Source: Collinsella aerofaciens (GTDB lineage: Bacteria > Actinomycetota > Coriobacteriia > Coriobacteriales > Coriobacteriaceae). From it: a DNA stretch of 39,037 bases. The notes beneath the pieces were generated by a model. The model made no database searches, was not told the DNA's origin, and worked only from the letters and a program-made list of their open reading frames with translations. A program made the translations under genes and the position numbers. The stretch covers positions 1-39,037 of the forward strand of contig NZ_JADNGN010000021.1 of NCBI RefSeq assembly GCF_015553355.1, in the 5' to 3' direction. Positions 8,196 to 16,756 of the stretch are shown here, piece by piece (the stretch's first letter is position 1; each line of letters starts with the position of its first letter).

Positions 8196-9337
8196 CGGTC
8201 CTCATCTCCTTGCTGTTTGGGAACGGTGGCAAACACGCGCCAGCCGCCGGCGCCGGCACGCGGGCCGGCGGTAAAGGCGCCGCCAAGCGCCTCGATGCGC
8301 TCGCGCATGGAGGCGAGCCCCATGCCCTCTGCAGCGTCGCGGCCGCTTGCGTGGACCCCACCCGCGCCATCGTCGGTAACGACAAGCTGGTAAAACGACG
8401 GATGTTCCATGCATCGTACGGTGACGGTCTGGGCGCAAGCGTGGCGCATGGCGTTGGAAAGCGCCTCGCGCAGCACCGCCGCAAAGCAGTTGGCGACGTT
8501 AGCGGGCGCATGCTCGGCCAAAACCTCAAGCTCAATCTGCGGACCGCTGTCCGAGCGCGCGCCTTCAATAATGCGTTCGAGCTGCACGGAAAGGTCGACG
8601 GCGCTGTCGTTGAGCGCGTGGACGCTGGTGCGCACAAGCTGGAGCGCCTCGTCAACCGTGCGTTTAACGTCGGCGAAATCGGCGGCGACGCCAGGCTCGT
8701 CGGCGTGGACCACGCGTAGGGCTTCGGCCTGCAGCGAGGCGCGCGTGAGCTGGTGCCCGGCGTTATCGTGGATCTCGCGCGCGATGCGGGCGCGTTCGGC
8801 GAGCGTCGCGAGCTCGACTTCGTAGTCCTGGCGGTCGGCAAGGTCGCGGTTGCGCGCTTCGAGCGCGAGGGCTCGTTCTTGCAGCTCGTCGCGGGTACGG
8901 CGCATGCGCTGTTGCTCGCGCTCCAGCTGGGCGGTACGTAGCGATAGCAAGGTGGCGGCAACCGAAAGGATAGCGGTCAGCAGGAGCGTTCGGGTGGTGA
9001 ACGCGTCGCCGCGAAGGTCCGCGACAAGCGCGCAGACAAACACGGCGCCAATCGCCAGCGCGGGCCAGATGCGTTCACGGCGCACGCGTCGCGCGATGTC
9101 ATAGAGGGCGAGAGGCGCAAACGGCACAAACGGCGGCACGAAGACAGCCGCGATGATGTAAGCGTAACTTGCGGTCTCGCTTGCGCGGCGCGTGCGTTTC
9201 CCCTGTGCGACCTCGGCCAGTGAGGTGGCAATAACGCCAAGGCAAAACGCCGCGACCAGGTGAGCGTCCACAGTAAGGCCCATGGCGGCCGCAATGCAGC
9301 ACGCCAGCACGATCGATTTGTCGAAAAGCCTGTTCAT
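8192..9337 (-). CDS. DesK-type membrane sensor histidine kinase
   Basis: Sensor kinase partner of the overlapping response regulator. The start is set at the ATG giving MNRLFDKSIV (381 aa). An upstream in-frame extension would run through Arg/Pro-rich, non-conserved sequence. Residues 8-135 hold four to five hydrophobic helices with short loops, and a coiled linker rich in Arg/Glu follows (135-180). The HisKA_3 dimerisation helix has REIHDNAGHQL with phosphoacceptor H190. The HATPase domain shows NAMRHA (N box), DDGAGG (G1) and GMGLASMRERIEALGG (G2). With almost no periplasmic loops it probably senses the membrane itself or acts with the divergent exporter. A TACAAT -10 box lies 6 bases before the ATG, suggesting a leaderless mRNA. 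Confidence 0.92.
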   Translation of the reverse strand: MNRLFDKSIVLACCIAAAMGLTVDAHLVAAFCLGVIATSLAEVAQGKRTRRASETASYAYIIAAVFVPPFVPFAPLALYDIARRVRRERIWPALAIGAVFVCALVADLRGDAFTTRTLLLTAILSVAATLLSLRTAQLEREQQRMRRTRDELQERALALEARNRDLADRQDYEVELATLAERARIAREIHDNAGHQLTRASLQAEALRVVHADEPGVAADFADVKRTVDEALQLVRTSVHALNDSAVDLSVQLERIIEGARSDSGPQIELEVLAEHAPANVANCFAAVLREALSNAMRHACAQTVTVRCMEHPSFYQLVVTDDGAGGVHASGRDAAEGMGLASMRERIEALGGAFTAGPRAGAGGWRVFATVPKQQGDEDR

Positions 9338-9343
9338 ACGGGT

Positions 9344-9349
9344 ATTGTA
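9344..9349 (-). promoter_or_regulatory. -10 box (TACAAT) giving a leaderless kinase transcript
   Basis: On the minus strand TACAAT ends 6 bases before the ATG at 9337, so the expected start point falls on or beside the start codon. No purine-rich ribosome site precedes this ATG. Leaderless mRNAs are common in actinobacteria. No good -35 is visible. Confidence 0.5.
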
Positions 9350-9534
9350 CGCGATGCCGCGCATGGGGGAGGGACCGCCTGCGCAACCGTGACATTCTTC
9401 CCACGCGGCAAAGCGGGGACGTCGGCAGGCCGCACGGCCAAGCTCCGCACTCGTGACAAAGCTCACTGGCGCGCGCCGGCGGCTCCTGCGATGATGCAAT
9501 CGTACCGGGCCGCAAGCAACAGAGGGGCCGCCTC

Positions 9535-10473
9535 ATGACAGACATCGTCCACGTCGAAAACCTCGTCAAGCGCTACGACGACCTTATCGCGCTCGACCAC
9601 TTTAACCTCAGCATCGCCCCCGGCGAGATCTTTGGCCTGCTGGGCCCCAACGGCTCGGGCAAGACCACGTCCATCAACTGCATCCTGCAGCTGCTCGCCT
9701 ACGACAAGGGCACCATCGAGCTGTTCGGCGAGCCCATGACGCCCGCCCGCTACGACCTCAAGCGCCGCATCGGTGTGGTGCCGCAGCAGGTGGCGGTATT
9801 CGACGAGCTCACCGTGCGCGAGAATATCGACTATTTCTGCAGCCTTTACGTTAGCGACCGTAAGCGCCGCCGTGCGCTGGTGGACGAGGCGATCGACTTT
9901 GTCGGGCTGGGCGACTTTACCAAGTTTCGCCCCGGCAAGCTCTCGGGCGGCCTGGCGCGTCGCCTCAACATCGCCTGCGGCATCGCGCACAAGCCCGAGC
10001 TCATCTTCTTTGACGAGCCCACGGTGGCAGTCGACCCGCAGAGTCGCAACGCCATCCTGGAGGGCATCTGCCGCTTGCGCGACGAGGGCGCCACGGTGGT
10101 GTATACCAGCCATTATATGGAGGAAGTCGAGCAGATCTGCAGCCGCATCATGATCATGGACGGCGGGCGCGTGCTGGCGCAGGGCACCAACGACGAACTC
10201 AAGCGCATGATTCAGATGGGCGAGAAGATCGTGATCGAGGTCGGCGAGGTGCCGAGCGCGGCGCTCGGTGCCGTCGCGAGCCTGCCGCATGTCCTGGACC
10301 TGTCGGCGACGGCGGGCCAGCTCACGTTTTCGTGCGAGGCGAGCCCGCATAACCTGACGGACATTCTCGATGCGCTGCGCTCGCATGACGTGGCGCTTGG
10401 CCGCATTTATTCCGAGCCGCCGACCCTCAACGACGTGTTCCTCGAGATCACCGGCCGCGAGCTGCGCGACTAG
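9535..10473 (+). CDS. ABC-2 exporter ATP-binding protein
   Basis: Cytoplasmic ATPase of an ABC-2 type exporter (312 aa). Walker A is GPNGSGKTT at about 37-45, the signature motif is the unusual LSGGLARRLNIA near 140, and Walker B is LIFFDEPT followed by a Q-free VAVDP D-loop. An H-loop-like SHYMEEVEQ follows. The C-terminal 80 residues form the extra domain seen in DrrA/CcmA-like ATPases, with TLNDVFLEITGRELRD at the end. The Gln usually found in LSGGQ is Leu here, a variation known in this subfamily. GAGGGG precedes the ATG. It is followed after 9 bases by the first permease gene. The substrate is not predictable; drug, peptide or lipid export is possible. Confidence 0.94.
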   Translation: MTDIVHVENLVKRYDDLIALDHFNLSIAPGEIFGLLGPNGSGKTTSINCILQLLAYDKGTIELFGEPMTPARYDLKRRIGVVPQQVAVFDELTVRENIDYFCSLYVSDRKRRRALVDEAIDFVGLGDFTKFRPGKLSGGLARRLNIACGIAHKPELIFFDEPTVAVDPQSRNAILEGICRLRDEGATVVYTSHYMEEVEQICSRIMIMDGGRVLAQGTNDELKRMIQMGEKIVIEVGEVPSAALGAVASLPHVLDLSATAGQLTFSCEASPHNLTDILDALRSHDVALGRIYSEPPTLNDVFLEITGRELRD

Positions 10474-10482
10474 GGGGCAGCC

Positions 10483-11670
10483 ATGTTCAACACCATTATC
10501 ATTACGGTCAAGACGCTGCTGCGCCGACCGAGTACGTGGGTCTGGGGCGCCCTCTTTCCCATCGCGCTTTCCACGATGTTCATGTTTATGTTTGCGAATC
10601 TGAGCTCCGACGGCACGGTCGACCCGGTGCCGGTTGCCGTCATAGCGGACGAGGCCTGGGACGCCTCGACCTTTAAGGACGTGGCGACGTCGCTTGCCAA
10701 GGAGAGCGACGATCAGCTGCTCGAGATTCACGAGTGCGACGACGCAGCCGATGCGAACCGTGCGCTTAAGGCCGGCGAGGTCGCGGGCATCTATACGGTC
10801 GACGATGCGGGCGCACCCAAGCTCACGTTGCTGTCGAGCTACGACAGCTCGCGTGCGTCGTCGGTGCTCACCGACCGCAGCATTTTGGAGACGGTGGCAA
10901 GCTCGTATACACAAAATGCCGAGCTCATGTCCCAGATTGCCCAGGACAACCCGGCGGCGCTCGCCGACCCGGAGGCGGTTGCGCGCGCCCTGTCGCTCGA
11001 GGGCAGTACCCGCCGCGTAAGCCTGACACGCACCACACCCGATGGCACGGTCATCTACTATTACGCGCTCTTTGGCCTGGTCGCGATGATGTCTGCCGAG
11101 TTTGCCGCCTTGAGCGTCGTCGATCTGCAGCCCAATCTGTCGGGCCTTGGCGCGCGTCGCTGCGTGGGCAGCCTTTCCAAGACGGCGTCGCTGGCCGGCA
11201 TCTTTGTCGGCTCGTGGCTGGTTTCCTTCGCCTCGATGGCGATCGCAATCGGCTACGTGCGCCTGGTCGTGGGCGTCGACTTTGGCGGGCGCGAGGGGCT
11301 GTGTCTGGTGGGCGGCGCCGCTTCCGCGCTTGCCGCCACGGGCCTGGGACTCTTTGTGGGCACACTTCCCGTTAAGGGCGGCAAGGCGTCCAAGTCCGGC
11401 ATCCTCACGGGCTTTGCTACCACGTGCGCCCTGTTCGCCGGCCTCTACGGCGAGCCGGCGATGGCGCTTGCCGACGACGTCGCCCGCGCCTGCCCGGCCG
11501 AGTGCTGGTTCAACCCCGTCAAGCTCATCTGCGACATGTTCAATCGCCTGTATTTCTTTGAGGACCTGGGGCCCTTCGCTGTTCGCGCGGGCGCGCTCGT
11601 CCTGATGGCCCTGGTGTTTGTCGCCGCCGCTACGCTGATCTTTGGAAGGAGTCGCTATGAGCACCTTTAA
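10483..11670 (+). CDS. ABC-2 type permease, subunit 1
   Basis: Membrane subunit of the exporter (395 aa). One N-terminal helix (about 20-40) is followed by a roughly 160-residue extracytoplasmic segment and then five more helices from about 190 to 390, the YhgE/ABC-2 layout. The region around GLGARRCVGSLSKTASLAG is the cytoplasmic coupling stretch after TM2. GGGGGC lies 5-10 bases before the ATG. The 3' end overlaps the start of the second permease by 14 bases, implying stoichiometric production. Confidence 0.9.
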   Translation: MFNTIIITVKTLLRRPSTWVWGALFPIALSTMFMFMFANLSSDGTVDPVPVAVIADEAWDASTFKDVATSLAKESDDQLLEIHECDDAADANRALKAGEVAGIYTVDDAGAPKLTLLSSYDSSRASSVLTDRSILETVASSYTQNAELMSQIAQDNPAALADPEAVARALSLEGSTRRVSLTRTTPDGTVIYYYALFGLVAMMSAEFAALSVVDLQPNLSGLGARRCVGSLSKTASLAGIFVGSWLVSFASMAIAIGYVRLVVGVDFGGREGLCLVGGAASALAATGLGLFVGTLPVKGGKASKSGILTGFATTCALFAGLYGEPAMALADDVARACPAECWFNPVKLICDMFNRLYFFEDLGPFAVRAGALVLMALVFVAAATLIFGRSRYEHL

Positions 11671-12862
11671 GACCGCGCTTCGCATGGCGCTGGCGCACCC
11701 GTTCTACCTGCTCATCTATACGGTGTTCATCTCGCTCATGGGCGTATTCATCGCGGCATCGGTGAGCTGGAACTCGTCGCAGCTCACCGAGTACAAGCCC
11801 TACGATGCCAACGTGATCGTGGTCGACCGCGACGACAGCGACCTTTCGCGTGCGCTTACCAAGCATCTGGGTTCGTGTTTTGAGCTGGTCACGGGCATCG
11901 GCGACGATACGTACGACCTTGCGGACGCGCTCTCCAAGAGCAACAGCGCCAAGGGCAGCGCCGACTGCGTGTTCTTTATCCCGGAGGGGTTTGAGGACGA
12001 CCTCGTTGCAGCCGCCCGCGTGGGGGAGTCCCTGCCCAAGCTCGATGTGACCTACGGTGCCGGCACCATGGCGGCGGCGCTTTCGTCTGCCGAGGCTTCG
12101 CGTTGGATCTCGCTCGCGGGCGCTGCAGCCGCACTTGAGCCCACTGCCTCCAACGGCGACGTTGCCAAGGCCGCCGAACATGCCGCTGCAAAGCGCGCGG
12201 AGGTCCAGATCGAGCGGGTCAAGGTCGACTCGGCTGCTGCCGCCACGCTCGAGTCGTACTTCAACTTTGGCGCGTACGCGATTATCTCGTCGGTCATCGT
12301 ATCGGTGGGGTTGGTGTTCTCGGGCATGAACGAGCCCGAGCGCGTGCGTCGTATGGATGCCGGCCCAATCTCCGAGCGCCAACGTTCGCTTGCCGTGTTT
12401 GCCGCCGCCGCCGTGCTCACCGTCTGCATCTGGTTTGTGTCGAGCATGATGGGCGTCGTGGGCTTTGCCGGCGCGGTCGCCGAGGTCGGCGTGGGCCGTG
12501 TGTGCCTGGCACTGGCGGCGACGTTTGCCCTGGCGTGCACGCCGCTGGCCGTTGGCTTTGCCCTTTCGAGCCTGGGTGCGCGCGAGGAGCTGCTCAATGG
12601 CGTGGGCAACCTGCTCGGCATGCTCATGACGTTTTTGGGCGGCGCTTGGATGCCGCTGTCGCTGATGGGCCCGGCCGTGCAGACCGTGGCGCACTTTGTG
12701 CCGACATATTGGGTGAACGACGCGATCGGCAAGGCGCTCGCCGCGGACCTGACGTCCACCGTGCTGGGCGACATCGCTTGCGATCTGGGCGTCACAGTGC
12801 TCTTTGCCGCGGCCATCGCCGCCGTAGGCCTAGCCCTCGCCCACAACAAATCCCACGCCTAG
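11657..12862 (+). CDS. ABC-2 type permease, subunit 2
   Basis: Second membrane subunit (401 aa), homologous in layout to subunit 1: one N-terminal helix (20-40), an extracytoplasmic domain of about 180 residues, then five helices (about 205-400). The start is the ATG giving MSTFKTALRM, preceded by GGAAGGA at 11644-11650 and lying inside the end of subunit 1. NEPERVRRMDAGPISERQRS marks the cytoplasmic loop. Together with the preceding ATPase and permease it forms a heterodimeric exporter. The operon ends at an intergenic repeat cluster. Confidence 0.9.
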   Translation: MSTFKTALRMALAHPFYLLIYTVFISLMGVFIAASVSWNSSQLTEYKPYDANVIVVDRDDSDLSRALTKHLGSCFELVTGIGDDTYDLADALSKSNSAKGSADCVFFIPEGFEDDLVAAARVGESLPKLDVTYGAGTMAAALSSAEASRWISLAGAAAALEPTASNGDVAKAAEHAAAKRAEVQIERVKVDSAAAATLESYFNFGAYAIISSVIVSVGLVFSGMNEPERVRRMDAGPISERQRSLAVFAAAAVLTVCIWFVSSMMGVVGFAGAVAEVGVGRVCLALAATFALACTPLAVGFALSSLGAREELLNGVGNLLGMLMTFLGGAWMPLSLMGPAVQTVAHFVPTYWVNDAIGKALAADLTSTVLGDIACDLGVTVLFAAAIAAVGLALAHNKSHA

Positions 12863-12870
12863 ACACCTAC

Positions 12871-13022
12871 TCATTGGGGACAGACTTAAACGACCAAAAG
12901 TATTCATTGGGGACAGACTTAAATGACTAGCCATCGGGGGCAGATAAGGAGCGTCCCCAACTGCCGGGTGGCGAAAGAGCGTCCCTTGTGACTGGTCATT
13001 TAAGAACGTCCCCAATGACTAG
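12871..13022. repeat. Intergenic repeat cluster (GTCCCCAATGA family), cluster 1
   Basis: Three copies of a roughly 25-bp unit are present. Two read TCATTGGGGACAGACTTAAA (12871 and 12904). One is inverted at 12996-13022, running TCATTTAAG...GTCCCCAATGACTAG. The inverted outer copies enclose related GCGTCCC...CTGCCGGGTGGCG sequence. The same unit recurs at 16615, 16648 and 25076. It is short, palindrome-ended, strictly intergenic and dispersed, so it resembles REP elements. No RAYT-type transposase is in the window. Confidence 0.75.
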
Positions 13023-13103
13023 TCTGAAACAAATCCCCACTCTCGCCCCAAAATAGTTCGCCAAGGTTTACTATTACGCTCATAAAGTAGTACGAGGCTA
13101 ACA

Positions 13104-13829
13104 ATGGGGGATACCATGGCAACGCGGGAAGCCTATGTCCAGGTTAAGGATCTCAAAAAGCACTACGGCGACGGTGATGCGCGCCTGACGGTACTCGATG
13201 GCATCGACACGTCCATCAACCGCGGCGAGATCTGCGTCATGCTGGGCCCCTCGGGCTCGGGCAAGTCGACCTTTCTCAACCTGATCGGCGGCCTGGAGGA
13301 TGCCGACGGCGGCTCCATCATGGTGGACGGCTGCGACCTCACGGTGCTCAAGCCTACCGACCTGGGTGAGTACCGCCGCCGTGAGCTGGGCTTCGTCTTC
13401 CAGTTCTACAATCTGGTGCCCGACCTCACCATCAAGGAGAACATCGAGGTCACGGCGCACCTGTCCAAAAACCCGCTCAATGTCGACGACCTGCTGCGTT
13501 CGCTGGGCCTCTACGAGCACCGCAACAAGTTCCCGCGCCAAGTTTCGGGCGGCCAGCAGCAGCGCTGTGCCATCGGCCGCGCGCTCGTCAAAAACCCAGG
13601 TCTGCTGCTGTGCGACGAGCCTACGGGCGCGCTCGACTATAAGACGTCCAAGGAAATCCTGCAGCTCATGGAGGATGTCAATCACGAGTACGGCTGCACC
13701 ATCATCATCGTCACGCACAACGCCGCCATCGCTCGCATGGCCAACCGCGTGCTGCGCCTGCGCGACGGGCGCATCGTCGAGGATGAGCTCAACGAGTCGC
13801 CCGTCGCGGCCGCCGAGCTCGATTGGTAG
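13104..13829 (+). CDS. MacB/LolD-type ABC transporter ATP-binding protein
   Basis: ATPase (241 aa) that energises an FtsX-family permease. Walker A is GPSGSGKST (48-56), the Q-loop region is [13 protein letters not shown], the signature is [15 protein letters not shown], Walker B plus D-loop are [12 protein letters not shown], and the H-switch is IVTHN. FQFYNL and TGALD are typical of the MacB/BceA class. Two starts are possible: ATG 13104 (GAGG 6 bases upstream) or ATG 13116 (GGGGG about 4 bases upstream). The longer is given. The stop lies 8 bases before the ATG of the permease gene, so the two form one operon. Confidence 0.94.
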   Translation: MGDTMATREAYVQVKDLKKHYGDGDARLTVLDGIDTSINRGEICVMLGPSGSGKSTFLNLIGGLEDADGGSIMVDGCDLTVLKPTDLGEYRRRELGFVFQFYNLVPDLTIKENIEVTAHLSKNPLNVDDLLRSLGLYEHRNKFPRQVSGGQQQRCAIGRALVKNPGLLLCDEPTGALDYKTSKEILQLMEDVNHEYGCTIIIVTHNAAIARMANRVLRLRDGRIVEDELNESPVAAAELDW

Positions 13830-13837
13830 GCGGCGCC

Positions 13838-16504
13838 ATGACACCTCTCGCAAAACGTCTCCCGCGCGAGCTGCGCCGCAATATCGGCAAGTACCTGGGC
13901 ATCTTTTTGCTTATGTGCGGAAGCATCGCCCTTACCTCGGGCTTTTTGCTCGCGGCGCATTCCATCGGTTGCCTTATCGACGACATGCGCGATGCGTACA
14001 CGATTGAGGACGGCCGCGTGACCACCTCCTTCGAGGCTACCGACGATCAGCTCAAGGCAGCCGAGGACGCGGCCGACGACGTCGGCGGCGTCACGCTCTA
14101 CAAGAATTTCTCCATCGACGCCATCATCAAAAAGACCGCCGGCGACGACGGCGCCAAGCGCACGCTGCGCACCTATGCGCACCGCACCAAGGTCGATATC
14201 GCGTCCTACTGTGAGGGCAGGCAGCCCAAGACGGACGATGAGGTGGCAATCGACCGCGTCTTCGCCACCAACAACGACCTCGCCGTGGGCGATAAGGTCG
14301 AGCTCGAGGGCCGCACCTACACCATCTGCGGCATCATGACCCAGCCCGATAGCCAGGCGCTGTTCCTCAACAATTCGGACTTTACGGTGAACACCATCAC
14401 CTATGGCGTGGCCGAGGTCACCGACGCCGGCTTTGCCGCGCTTGAGGACGCCGGCGGCGCACCCGCCTACACCTACTCCTTCACCTTTGCCGATCGCGAT
14501 CTCTCCACCGTGGACCGCACCGATGCGGAGCAGGATATGGTCGAGGCGCTGACCGATGCCGATGCGCGCGTGGATGACCTCATCGACGCCGATTCCAATC
14601 AGGGCATTGGCTATGCGCGCGACGACGTGGACGGCGACTCTACGATGTGGATGACGCTGCTCGACATTATCATCGTGATCATGGCGTTTGTCTTTGTGGT
14701 CCTTACCGACGCCACCATCGAGGAGGAGAGCGCCATCATCGGCACGCTGCTCGCCAGCGGCTATCGTCGTCGCGAGATTGTGCTGCACTACCTGGCGCTT
14801 CCCGCCATCGTAGGCGTGGTCGCGGCGCTGCTGGGCACCGCGCTCGGCATTGCGTTCTTTACCGAGCCTATGCGTAGCCTGTATTACGGCTCGTACAGCC
14901 TGCCGCCCTTCCAGGTGTACTGGAGCTGGGAGATCTTTGTGAAGTGCGCCGTGGTTCCCGCTGCCGCGCTCATCCTCATTACACTGGTGGGCCTGCTTCG
15001 CAAGATGGGCAAGACGCCGTTGCAGTTCCTTCGCCACGAGGCGAGCGGCAAGTCGGGTACCAAGCGCGGTCTGCAGCTGTCGGAACGCATGGGTTTTGTT
15101 TCCCGCTTCCGCTTGCGTATCTTCCTGCGCAACTTGGGCAACTTCGCCACGCTCTTCGTGGGCATTGCATTTGCGTCGCTGCTGCTGCTCTTTGGCCTGG
15201 CGATTCTGCCCACGATGACGCACTACGCGGACAACCTCGAGACGAGCCTGGTCGCCGAGCACCAGTACACGCTCAAGGCTCCGCTGGAGCTCGAGGGCAC
15301 CGCCGAGGAGCGCGAGCAATGGTCAGCACTCGAGCGCTTGCAGTCGGTTGACGGCGCGCTGCTTTCCGCCGCCCAGGATGCCGATGACGAGCTCGATGAC
15401 GCGGCCGATGCGGCGCAGGCGGCAGCCGATGCCGCGACCGCATCTCCGTCTGCCGAGAGCCTGACCGCAGCGCAGGATGCGCTTGCCAAGGTCCAGGACA
15501 AGAAGGATGCGCTTTATGCGCGCCTCGATGACCTTGCCGATGCCCTCGGCTGTGACCGCGACGAGGCTATCGACCTGATCGACAAGGCCTCTAAGATCGA
15601 CACTGACAACGACGATATCCACCCGGTCAATACGACCGACAACGGCGCGGGCGCAATCGCGCAGGCCGAGAAATATGCCGTTTACCAGCTGCAATACAAC
15701 CGCGGCGATGGTAATGGCGAGGAGACGATTTCCGTCTACGGCATCTCGCCCGATTCGCGCTATTGGAAAGACCTCAACGTGGGCGATGGGCGCGTCGTCT
15801 TTGGCGGCGGTCTGCTCGATAAGTTTGGCTGGAGCGAGGGCCAGAAGGTCACGCTCAGCGACAAGTACGAGGGCGAGCATTATTCCCTTGAGTACGCGGG
15901 CAAGGATTGTGCCTGGGGCTCAAAGTCGGACATGAATATCTATATGAGTGTCGACGACTTTAACGAGCTGTTCGGCAACGACGCCGCCTATTTTAACGGC
16001 TATGTGAGCAACGAGAAGCTCGACCTCGACGCGCGCTACTTTGCCGGCGACACCACGCCCGACGACATGCGTGCCGTGGGCGACCAGTTCATCGGCATGA
16101 TGAGCAAAATGATTGGCATGATGGTTGGGCTTGCGGTGTTCATCTTCTTGCTGTTTATGTATCTGCTGACCAAGGCTGTGATCGACCACAGCGCCCGCTC
16201 GATCAGCTACATGAAAGTCTTTGGCTATCGCGATAGCGAGATCTCGCATCTGTACATCCGCTCGATCACGCTGTGCGTGGCGGCGTCGCTCGTGCTGAGC
16301 CTGCCCGTGATCATCGGCTCGCTCACGGCCATCTTCCGCTCGATGCTGCTCGCCTACAACGGCAATATTGAGATCTACGTGCCCGCTTGGTCTATGGCTG
16401 CATGCGTCGGCATTGGCTTTGCGACCTACCTGGTCGTGGCGCTGCTACACACGCGCTCCATCAAGCGCGTGAGCCTGGCCGAGGCCCTCAAGGTGCAGGA
16501 GTAG
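13838..16504 (+). CDS. FtsX-family ABC permease with large coiled-coil extracytoplasmic domain
   Basis: Permease (888 aa) paired with the preceding ATPase. One N-terminal helix lies at about 20-45, then an extracytoplasmic domain to about 265, three helices (about 270-395) and another helix near 440-465. A second extracytoplasmic domain carries an Ala/Asp-rich predicted coiled coil at about 506-575. Three final helices lie in 750-880. This duplicated FtsX layout matches exporters of the LolC/MacB mechanotransmission type in Gram-positives. A TTG upstream (13823) is in frame, but the ATG at 13838 behind AGGCGG fits better. Likely roles are peptide/lipoprotein handling or antimicrobial resistance; the substrate is unknown. 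Confidence 0.92.
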   Translation: MTPLAKRLPRELRRNIGKYLGIFLLMCGSIALTSGFLLAAHSIGCLIDDMRDAYTIEDGRVTTSFEATDDQLKAAEDAADDVGGVTLYKNFSIDAIIKKTAGDDGAKRTLRTYAHRTKVDIASYCEGRQPKTDDEVAIDRVFATNNDLAVGDKVELEGRTYTICGIMTQPDSQALFLNNSDFTVNTITYGVAEVTDAGFAALEDAGGAPAYTYSFTFADRDLSTVDRTDAEQDMVEALTDADARVDDLIDADSNQGIGYARDDVDGDSTMWMTLLDIIIVIMAFVFVVLTDATIEEESAIIGTLLASGYRRREIVLHYLALPAIVGVVAALLGTALGIAFFTEPMRSLYYGSYSLPPFQVYWSWEIFVKCAVVPAAALILITLVGLLRKMGKTPLQFLRHEASGKSGTKRGLQLSERMGFVSRFRLRIFLRNLGNFATLFVGIAFASLLLLFGLAILPTMTHYADNLETSLVAEHQYTLKAPLELEGTAEEREQWSALERLQSVDGALLSAAQDADDELDDAADAAQAAADAATASPSAESLTAAQDALAKVQDKKDALYARLDDLADALGCDRDEAIDLIDKASKIDTDNDDIHPVNTTDNGAGAIAQAEKYAVYQLQYNRGDGNGEETISVYGISPDSRYWKDLNVGDGRVVFGGGLLDKFGWSEGQKVTLSDKYEGEHYSLEYAGKDCAWGSKSDMNIYMSVDDFNELFGNDAAYFNGYVSNEKLDLDARYFAGDTTPDDMRAVGDQFIGMMSKMIGMMVGLAVFIFLLFMYLLTKAVIDHSARSISYMKVFGYRDSEISHLYIRSITLCVAASLVLSLPVIIGSLTAIFRSMLLAYNGNIEIYVPAWSMAACVGIGFATYLVVALLHTRSIKRVSLAEALKVQE

Positions 16505-16509
16505 TCATC

Positions 16510-16674
16510 GGGGACAGTCTTTGCCGATTCGCCGGTTCGCCGGCCGTGCTGGCAAGGACTGTCCCCAGCTGCCGGCAGGAAAGGAACGTCCCTAGCTGCC
16601 AGGTGGCGAGGCACTCATTTAAGTCCGTCCCCAATGAGTGGTTTCAGTCATTTAAGTCTGTCCCCAATGACTAG
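16510..16674. repeat. Intergenic repeat cluster, cluster 2, with strong hairpin
   Basis: Directly after the permease stop, GGGGACAGTCTTTGCC (16510-16525) pairs with GGCAAGGACTGTCCCC (16551-16566) in a 16-bp stem that probably ends or protects the transcript. It is followed by AGGAACGTCCCTAGCTGCC and two copies of the TCATTTAAG...GTCCCCAATGA unit (16615-16638 and 16648-16674). This is the same family as 12871-13022. Confidence 0.75.
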
Positions 16675-16683
16675 GTGCCGCGC

Positions 16684-16714
16684 TTGACATTAACTCTGCT
16701 TTAACTGGTACCAT
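16684..16714 (+). promoter_or_regulatory. Promoter of the DUF362 gene
   Basis: A consensus TTGACA -35 lies at 16684-16689, and an extended -10 TGGTACCAT at 16706-16714. The spacer of 19 bases is longer than ideal, but the TG extension could compensate. It lies 43 bases before the start codon. Confidence 0.5.
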
Positions 16715-16756
16715 CCTCTATGTCTGTAACGCCATATAGACCGAGGGGATAGATCT

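Noticed and set aside
9463-11685. 740-codon minus-strand open frame across the ABC exporter genes
   Set aside because: Antisense shadow of three well-supported overlapping genes in GC-rich DNA; Arg/His/Gln-rich translation without any domain.
13823-13837. TTG start for the FtsX permease giving five more residues
   Set aside because: The TTG lies within the end of the ATPase gene with no ribosome site at the right distance; the ATG at 13838 follows AGGCGG.
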